From the NCBI RefSeq assembly GCF_029784165.1, contig NC_073695.1:190305357-190369356 (forward strand): a DNA stretch of 64,000 nt, read 5' to 3'. Position numbers and translations under genes: made by a program. Below the pieces are notes generated by a model. The model had not been told where the DNA came from. It made no database searches and was given only the letters and a program-made list of their open reading frames with translations. Below are positions 56,413-64,000 of this stretch, piece after piece (position 1 is the stretch's first letter; every line of letters begins with the position of its first letter). The stretch is from Wyeomyia smithii (taxonomy: Eukaryota > Arthropoda > Insecta > Diptera > Culicidae).

Positions 56413-57831
56413 GACGAATAGAGACCTTAACTTTCAAACTCAAAAAAAAAAAACAATTTAAGTAATATTGTGTTTATACGATTAAGCACAAAATTTAAAC
56501 CAATTGCATTACGCATAGATTATACAGTTACTACAATAAATTAAGTAATATTCAAACGATTTGGTACCGGAAAATGTAGTGGTTTTTGCAGTCCGAAGCA
56601 ACAAAAGAGATAATGATTGTGCGCTTGATATAGGTTGAGGTTTAGCTAGAACACATACGTTAGCTAAGTTTAATAATTACCAAAAATCATGCCAATTTAA
56701 TTAATCATGTGGTCTCGTACCAATGAATTTTTACGGAGAGAACTTGTTTGTATCAGAATACAAAAGAACTGACTGATTGCAAAACTGATTGTTTGTTTAT
56801 CATATACCCATGATGAGTAGAACATGGTGTAACTAGAGATCCTCAGAGGGAGAGATAAGCGATGAAAAAAACCGCTGATTTGGCAGTTAGGTTTCACATA
56901 TCAGAGGTGCCAGATATCTTTTCAAAGCGCAATGTTCACTAACTTTTTATTCGGCTCGTATAACTGATGGTGACTGTGGAAGTCCTTGGGAACAATAAAG
57001 TGCATCACAAAAACCGTGAAGGTGTTAAATTTTATGTTTATGTTTAATTTTTTATACTTTCATCATTATTCTGTAGACCATACAACGGGTTTGTGAACCA
57101 CCAGGTAAAAATCACTGTGATGAAGCTACTTTGGAGCATTCTGAATTCATGTTTTAACAATAAAACATGAAAAACGTGTAAAAATAAATATACTCTTTAT
57201 TGAACCTTATTACAATACCTTTCAATGTGTTACCTTTCTTGTTCGTTTGGCTCGAATTTTGACATGTTCGTTTGGCTCGCAACACTCTCTTCGCATATCT
57301 CTCCCTCTGAGTATTGCTAGGTGTAACGGTTTGCCCAAAAACTAGGCGAGGGGTGAGGAAGCGTTTTTTCACATTGGAGGGTTGGAGACGAAGCATCACT
57401 ATGCAACAGCGAATAACTTTTTCGTATTTGTTGATATATCCTCACTAACTAGGCAATTGAATACCGCATATTCAGGAGTTTTAAGTTGGAAATTTTTTCT
57501 TAATTTAATGAATATTGGTAGCAAGGTATGTAGCATTGTCATATTTATAATTTAAATGCATCCGAATGATGTATTATGAGATGCGATAATTTTTATGCCC
57601 TAGTTGTTTATAAACAAATCTACTCGCTGGCAATTTTTTTTTTTCAATATGGCCGATTCTGCTTTTGACATATCGTTACACCATGTCTTTATACATCATG
57701 CATATACCAACTTAATACTCTTTCGTCGAATCAACTGATCCAATTTTTGCTCTGAACCAATTTCGAAGTAATTAGATTGAATATAATTCGAAGCAACCCA
57801 TGTCAACCGTCATACGCAACTGTCAAAAACC
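56413..57831. other. Upstream region of the TTC29-like gene, no other gene seen
   Basis: AT-rich sequence with a short direct repeat GTTCGTTTGGCTCG (57241 and 57267). The 5' UTR and promoter of the following gene should be here; no clear TATA or initiator can be picked out. Confidence 0.35.
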
Positions 57832-59244
57832 ATGAGCAACTACAGCCTGGTTCGACCCGGCCTGACGACAGCCATTATAGGGCACCTTCCAGCTATTAAG
57901 CTGCGGCTACGTAGGAAAGTTCCCCAGCTAACCTTCCAGGACGTTCGCCGGGCCCGAATTCCCTTCTATGAAGCTCTGGCCAGTGAGCTGTACGAGGCTG
58001 GCTACACTAACGCAGCCTTCTTACTCCTTCAGCTGATCGAATATGAACACGACCATGTGCCATCAACCTCCGATCAAACGATCGAAGATAAGCGCTTGAA
58101 AAACTCGAAAAGCCTGCTTAATTTCCTGTTCCAATCGCTGCGGGAAACCGAAGGTTATAAAATCAATCAGCAGTACGATACCGAGGTTGAAAGTCTGCTA
58201 ACGATTGGCCAATCGTTCGAGAACGATAAACATAAACACTGGATTGCCCGGCAGTTCTTTCTAATCAGTCTGGACCGTTGTGAAGCCTGCTGTTTGGGGG
58301 AAGATCGAGTGGCAGCATTGGCAAATTATTACTATGGCAGATTTCTTACCGCCAACGGCCAGCTGGAAGAGGCTCTCAAAGTGCTAGAAGCGGCGAAAAA
58401 GCTCTGTTCTACTCAAAGCTGGCCGCTAGAACAGAGTAAAAATATTAGAGGATCACAGTTGTTGATTAGCGTTATTTTAGAACAGCTATTTATAGTATAT
58501 TCGAAACTGAGCGAAAAATACAGGAAGACAGATTTGGAAAAGTTTGAACTTTACATGCAGTTGAGTCATGAGGTAGCCGTGGACTGTAAATAAACTAAAT
58601 AAATAAAAAATCATCGCAAACAAACTCAAGAGTATATTTGATTTTGCAGCAAAATTGGAACATGTTCTATGTGACTCATATCTGAACTATGGTGATTTTT
58701 TACTAACCAAAGGAGAGCATCGGGAAGCTTTGAACTGTTACAAAGAATCGTCAAAAAGGGCGAGAATTATTTACTCGTTCGATAAAGTGTGCAAAACGAA
58801 AATCCGAATGGCAGCCGCACATCGAAGGTAGGTTACTTGTGAAAATTTCTGAGGAAGTTTCATTAAGAATTTGACCCTTTTAGTTTAAACGAGCTGAAGG
58901 AGTGTGAGCATTTATTACAATCAGCAGACAAGTTGACTGAACATAACAGAATGACGGAATGTTATGCTGAGCAAAAGCTTCTGACAGGCGAAATCAATTT
59001 CGGAAATGGCCATTTGGCGGAAGCAACGAAGGATTTTCAAACAGCTCGAGCTGTTTACCAGAATCTAGCAAAAGGTGACAAAATGATACTAGCCAGTAGT
59101 TTCGGAGCACTAGCATCGGCGGGAATCCATTTCGGGAAGTTCGTAGGGTTGGTTCGACAGACGGATTTTCATGGACGTCTGTCCGACAACAAAACTCTCT
59201 TCAAGTTGCTACGATGGAGCGTGGATGGAATTGCTCTCTGGTAA
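57832..59244 (+). CDS. TTC29: TPR protein, TTC29-like (three exons)
   Basis: The exons I infer are 57832-58585, 58650-58827 and 58884-59244, joined in frame to give 430 residues. The introns are 64 and 56 bp (GTAAAT...TTTGCAG and GTAGGT...TTTTAG). The N-terminal part has a helix ending ALASELYEAGYTNAAFLLLQ. A TPR-rich solenoid follows, with repeats recognisable by ANYYYGRFLTANGQLEEALK, SYLNYGDFLLTKGEHREALN and LTGEINFGNGHLAEATKDFQ. The order matches vertebrate TTC29, in which a similar region precedes a SLLRTYRLLSDK-like segment; here it is LFIVYSKLSEK. Known for the family: TTC29 is a sperm-flagellar/ciliary protein linked to transport of axonemal components. It is shorter at the C-terminus than the vertebrate protein. 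The TPR assignment is firm; the TTC29 orthology is moderately supported. Confidence 0.75.
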
Positions 59245-59249
59245 ATAAA
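59244..59249 (+). promoter_or_regulatory. Poly(A) signal overlapping the TTC29-like stop codon
   Basis: AATAAA begins at the last base of the TAA stop (TAAATAAAAG), so the transcript may have an extremely short 3' UTR if this signal is used. No other AATAAA follows within the next few dozen bases. Confidence 0.45.
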
Positions 59250-62144
59250 AGAAGGATCTCTCTGCTCTCTGTTTCAATTTACTTTAGTTTTTTTGTTATT
59301 GGATATTACTTTTATACTAAAAAATCGTTTTGAAATATAATATTGTTTGTATCAAAAATTTCTTTAGTTCAGTAAACCTAATCACGGAAAATGCAAACAT
59401 GAAGTAAATGAGACTACAAACCATCATTGAGCGCAATAAAACAAACAAAGCGGAAAATCGAATTCAAACTACCAAGTTTAACGTACCGACGGTCTTTGAA
59501 AAACCATAATAAAATCTTCCGTTCATTGAGTGTGAAACGATAACATAGTTCTTTGAAAACAAACCGATTTTATTTATAGATGGCAATTTTCATCCATTGG
59601 TCCCACGAAATTGGCAACCAACTAGAGATCATGAAGGGTCTATGTAAATAAACGAAGCACAAGCTTAGGAGCAGCAGCAACCACCTAGAATCAGTTTGGT
59701 AACCCCGTTTTATGGTCCACCATAAGCTATAAATGAAGAAATCCGGTTGAATTTGATAACGCCAACGTCGTAAAAATTAGTGTAGATTGTCGCCTTTAAT
59801 GTCACATGCCAGAACACAACCGTCCAAATTCGTTTTTTTTTGCCAATGGGCGAAAAGCAAAAATTTAATATTTATACGCGAAAGCGTGTGGTCAACTATG
59901 CAAACGCGTAAATAACCTATAAACCATGATTTGAATTTCGCGTTGCTTCCATCTACTATCTCTTTACCCCATTTTGTAGTCGATTCAGCGGCTGCGCTGC
60001 ATGGCTGATTGCCCCGGGAACAGGATAGTAGTCCGAGTATCTTTACGATTCCGAAATGCTATGAAAATTCAAATATCGGCTTTTATCGCTCAGAATGGCT
60101 CTCCTTCTGTCACTGATCCGGTTCAGTTGTAAAATGTGCCTTAATAACTTCATACTGTCGAAGGAAATTTTCACCACCAATTTCGATTGGATCGATCTTT
60201 ACCGCAAGCAAGAGCCGGGGCAGTGCATGTGGGACGCCGACAGCAGCAAAATGTCACAGAGTCAAGTGCCCGATGGATATTATTCCGATCAATATCTTTG
60301 GCAGGTTGAGCTGTTCAGGCAAATGGCTGCTTGAGTTGCGATAATCTGTTGATAAGCATGTCAAAAATGACAAATTAATGATTTTTATCTTTTCAGAATG
60401 CTTTACACAAAGCACTGAAAAGTTATTGGTAAGAAAGTAGCTATAGTAAAGGCCAGTGTTTAAACTTTACAAAACCTGACTACATCTTTCCACGGTATTA
60501 ATTTAGACGTGAAATACGACCTGTTATATAATGAGCGTCATTTCAAACCGGATGCAGCACGGAACGAGACCTCGAGATATGAATTTTGATCTCACACTGA
60601 TAGTTTTCAAATTGAATTTGAGTATGAACGGATAAGCTAGAGCGTAGTCGTAAACTATGGACTTCCCGGTTGGATTAGGACCAAATACAGCGCAGCCTTC
60701 CAATGCAATAAAGCTTTAACGAAAAGCAGTAGATTGCTGTTGTGTAGATACAGCCAGCATAACCGAAAACCGGGTAAATCTGATCCGAGCTACCAACAGT
60801 CAGGTTTATTGCTGAACTCTGGGGGACGTTTTGCATTAAGTTACACATTTGTACTGCTTGTACGTGTCGGTCCACTATAACAATATGGTCGCAGCTGGAG
60901 ACGAACGGGAGAATGAGAAAAATGTACATGTAACTAATTTTCGTGCCAATAAATTAACTAGATTAAAGCAAAGTTATTCAACCCAAATACCCACGAGCCA
61001 TTTCTCTGATGGCAGCCGTCCGTTTACTGAATGTTCAAATGTAGGTTTTTTTCTGCATGCTGTCATGCGATACGGGTAGAAGGGTGGAAAAGTTAAACGA
61101 CTCAATTTTTTCTTGGTTTCCGAGTTTTTGGTATATTTTCTGCATTTTTGTTGATTTTTTACTGGTGAGCATGAGATCCTTTCTCAATTTGTCTTGTTTT
61201 CTATTTTTCTGGGTCTTCTAAGTGTTCCTTATAAGTATAAGGTTTTCTTTTCATTATTTGGTCCTTTTCTCTTATCAGGCGTAACCCTCCTGTAACTATT
61301 CTGTTATGTTCAAAAACATTTATTGGTCTGTCAATTTGTGAGTAAAATGATGATACTTGCAGGAAATCTTTAACAGTCGAAAAATTACCTTACGAAACAG
61401 CTTTAAAAGGTATCACTGTTAGCATAACCTGTGCCCGCATAAATTAGATCACAATTCAGAACTAAAAACTTACTAATTAGTCATTTTAGATTGATTTTAA
61501 TTTTTGCTTCTTCTTATCATCACGCAACAAATTTTCATTATGACTTCTTATATCTTTTTCTTCACTGGCGAGTTCGTTTTCAGCCGTTTTCGGGTCAAAA
61601 CACTAGTTAAAACATTAGTAGAAATATATCACTACATAAACTCACTGGTTCTGTCTTCACTGCTTCAAAAAGCCAAAACAAACTATGCTTTTTTACTCAG
61701 AATTATTAAAGCAAAATCACGAGTTGCCTCACTAATAGCAACTAACGAAAACAATGGAAACAGCGAAATAAAACGTATATTCGAAGGATAGCATCGCGTA
61801 GGTATTAGTGAGTAGTCATCGTCATTATTGATGATTTTTATAACTGTTGCTAAACTGATACTGAACAGAAAACTTCAACATTTACCGCCATTTTGGTAAA
61901 TCAGTTACATTTTGATTCGAATCAGTCATTAAAATTTTCTTTTGAACTCATGTATTCATTTTTATTCTTTATGAATATAACCTAACAATTCATCATTACG
62001 GGAAATGAAAAATTATTTTCAACTAAATTCTTCAATTTCCTAAAAACTGCATATTCGGCAGCACTGTCGCCTAATGCCAATGTAAACAAATGCGTTGCGC
62101 AGACGTTGGCAGTTTATGTTTTGCGAAAAGTGAAAAGTTATGTG
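59250..62144. other. No supported gene in 2.9 kb
   Basis: Frames at 60095-60334 (79 codons, MALLLSLIRFSCKMCL start) and 61504-61791 lack domain motifs and convincing splice context. The rest is AT-rich with T-rich stretches (61100-61300). Confidence 0.35.
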
Positions 62145-62731
62145 ATGCCGCCGCTATCGAAAAAGAAAAGAGCAGCTCGTTTGCGATTGTGCAAGCGGTA
62201 TAAGATCAATTCAATCAATCAGAGTAAGTATTTATGAACATTATTTCTCAATAATTACAACGAAAACTTTTCCTTTACAGATGACACCAGTGATATGTTT
62301 CCGTTATCGCTACTATCCAGCGAATCTTGCAGTGTGTCTCTCGAGGAGGGTGCACCGGACCTTCTCTCGTCGGATATGCTCACAGGTGATCCAATGGTAT
62401 CACTCTGTGCGGAAGTGTTATCGAAAATAAGCATAACACAGGAGTGTATAATGGATCCACCAACCGAAAAAGGAGAGGAATGACCAATGTGGATCGACGA
62501 GCAACTCCTAGGGATTCACACGGTTGAAATTTTTTACACTGAAGAATTGAAGGAAATTGCTCAGGAAGCTCTGGAAAATGAACCAGTTAATCAACCAATC
62601 AGTCAGCCAGCCGATGACCGTAAGTAGGCCTATTTCTTTTCATATTTTTCAGCCTAATAAATAAATACCTGTTTCCAGGTGAATCATACAGAACAGAAAA
62701 TGCGTGCTGTTTCGATTTTAACACGTACTAA
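62145..62731 (+). CDS. Small three-exon gene of unknown function with an in-frame TGA
   Basis: The exons I infer are 62145-62223, 62281-62619 and 62679-62731. Donors are GTAAGT in both introns, acceptors TTTACAG and TTTCCAG, and introns are 57 and 59 bp. The frame opens MPPLSKKKRAARLRLCKRYK (basic), continues NDTSDMFPLSLLSSE, then an acidic serine/leucine-rich part to PPTEKGEE. There a TGA (62481-62483) is followed by C. The same frame goes on: PMWIDEQLLGIHTVEIFYTE, ELKEIAQEALENEPVNQP, and across the second intron to ESYRTENACCFDFNTY and TAA. The total is 156 codons if the TGA is read through, 93 residues + stop... i.e. 112 codons end at the TGA. The consensus splice sites both keep the frame, so the downstream part looks under coding constraint. 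Readthrough, a recent nonsense mutation, or a sequence error could explain it. I do not recognise the family; a basic N-terminus with acidic remainder suggests a nuclear protein, as inference only. Confidence 0.55.
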
Positions 62732-62877
62732 AAACAATTTCCGTGAATATAACGAAACTGTGGATTGGTGAAATGATAAAAATCATTATTTTTTTGTTAG
62801 ATTTCATATAGTGTTTTGTTACTTATTAATTCACAATGTTCGCTTTATCATCGATCATTAAATAGAAGAACAGAATG

Positions 62878-63058
62878 GTGTCGATGGTTGTGAGGTGGCG
62901 TGGTCCACTCACAACCAACCCAACTGGTCTAGATTCAGTCCTAGCCGACACCGGGAGATTTTCTGAGGCGAAAAATCTCTGGGATCACGCCTTCCTTCGC
63001 ATGAGGAAGTAATGCCGTTGGCGCCGGTCCGTTAATAAACGGTTCGTGAGTTAGGGTC
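62878..63058 (+). mobile_element. SINE fragment (same family as at 47695), lacking its tRNA head
   Basis: The body matches the minus-strand SINE at 47695-48012 from TGTCGATGGTTGTG through CACAACCAACCCAACTGG, CTAGCCGACACCGGGA and GTGAGTTAGGGTCC. The tRNA-like head with boxes A and B is missing, so the copy is 5'-truncated. Right after GGTCC it switches to a 16-bp repeat array. Confidence 0.75.
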
Positions 63059-63160
63059 CTCGCGTCCATATGCCTCGTGTCCGTATGCCTGCCGTCCATT
63101 ATGCCTAGCGTACTATGCCTCGCGTCCGTATGCCTCGCGTCTGTATGCTTAACGGGGTGT
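63057..63160. repeat. Second copy of the 16-bp array, short
   Basis: About six units of the type CTCGCGTCCATATGCC and CTAGCGTACTATGCC, ending GTATGCTTAACGGGGTGTCAT. The same end (GTATGCTTAACGGGTTGTTAT) closes the larger array at 40925-41210. Confidence 0.85.
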
Positions 63161-64000
63161 CATCATTAACGAGACCAAGTTGAAAACACAAGTTAATACA
63201 AAAAGTTCGTGACAAAATATGAAAATTTGTTATAATCCTGATATTTTTGACTGATCGGGTAAACTATGAGGGAACTGCAAACATGTGTCATGGTTAAAAC
63301 AAACACAGCTGTTTGACAAGGTAGAGCAAAGTTTGCATCGGGAGGCACTCAAATGTGTGTATTACTTTCACAGTTACACCTTGTATCACAATGGAGCAAC
63401 TAAGAAATGTGCGGACATAAAAAAGCATGTCATGAATTGTATTTATAAGCCGTGGCGATCAACCAAAGTATTAATTTGCCATTAATTTGCGTCACGTCAG
63501 ATTCGTATATAAATTTTAGATATTTCACTCAATTCCAACCAACTTTTAAGTAAACAAAAGTCGCCAGCTTGAGTTTTATAACGGTGTCAGACATTGATAT
63601 TTGGTCTGTGGACGTCATCCCGATTCAGAAAAAAACGATTTTGCAGAGTATATAATCGGTTTCCACAGATTTCCAGAGGTCACCATTTTAAATTTCAAAA
63701 TGTCGTCGGACACCGATTTTCGGTTTCTCAGAGTCATTTTGGTTCCGAAAATGCCAATATTGGGGAAATTTTAAGTAGTTTCTACAATTTTAAACAGCTC
63801 CTAGAAGATGGAAGTCGCCATCTTTGATCTAAAAATGGCGCCAAACATCATTTTCCGGTCTCTGGACATCAAATTTTGGTTGACAAATGGCTGGACACGT
63901 GTAACTTGAGACCCTAATGTGGCCATTCACCTCTGTCTAGCAACTCCTATCCCAACCTCCACATGGTGCCGACCGAGTAACCTAAGCGGAGATCGGGTAA
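63161..64000. other. Right edge: no gene; diverged minisatellite-like stretch
   Basis: A 66-codon frame at 63285-63485 has no motif. From 63590 to 63880 phrases such as CACCGATTTTCGGTTTCT, TTTTGGTTCCGAAAATG and ATGGAAGTCGCCATC resemble the units of the array at 39160-40210, in poorly ordered form. The last 100 bases hold nothing I can name. Confidence 0.4.

Noticed and set aside
60095..60334. 79-codon frame starting MALLLSLIRFSCKMCL
   Set aside because: It has a hydrophobic start, but no domain, no clear splice partner and no family match; left as non-coding.

Overview
The window looks like nuclear DNA of a dipteran insect, most likely a culicine mosquito. I judge this from gene structure (introns of about 50-65 bp, a ZAD zinc-finger gene), two tRNA-headed SINE families, and a dense mix of I-, R1-, RTE-like and jockey/Loa-like LINEs, a Tc1 transposon and a Helitron-like element. 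No species call is possible from sequence alone. No bacterial genes, rRNA genes, CRISPR arrays or functional tRNA genes were seen.

Host genes. At the left edge is the 3' end of an ESCO/eco cohesin acetyltransferase gene (+, 1-510). It converges on a four-exon IQCA1/DRC11-type axonemal AAA protein gene (-, 772-9526). That gene's third intron is 5.8 kb and is filled with transposon debris (SINE, RTE-like and Loa-like LINE pieces, a foldback MITE, an 88-bp duplication). Next is a three-exon ZAD-C2H2 zinc-finger gene (-, 9919-11337). On the right are a three-exon TPR gene resembling TTC29 (+, 57832-59244) and a small three-exon gene (+, 62145-62731) whose frame continues across an internal TGA. 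Two of the recognised genes are ciliary/axonemal (IQCA1, TTC29-like). I infer no operon-like linkage.

Mobile and repetitive DNA. From left to right: possible LTR remnant (12.2-12.6 kb); jockey-like LINE split by a roughly 0.9-kb DNA element (13.1-15.0 kb); a (TTA)n tract of about 670 bp abutting a 5-kb I-clade LINE (15.9-21.6 kb); two RTE-like LINEs, tail to tail, one carrying a nested RNase H-bearing LINE fragment (24.5-28.7 kb); LTR remnant (29.1-29.6 kb); satellite-like array (30.65-31.27 kb); low-confidence LTR (33.7-34.1 kb); Tc1 element with intact transposase and TA target duplication (36.6-38.2 kb); Helitron-like element carrying internal minisatellites and a nested GC-rich inverted-repeat element (38.6-42.5 kb); TG microsatellite and diverged repeats (43.2-44.1 kb); SINE (47.7-48.0 kb); R1-clade LINE (50.6-54.5 kb); RTE-like remnant followed by a SINE (55.3-56.4 kb); truncated SINE fused to a 16-bp repeat array (62.9-63.2 kb).

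The remaining stretches (notably 21.6-24.4, 31.3-36.6, 44.2-47.7 and 59.3-62.1 kb) are AT-rich and show no gene I can support.
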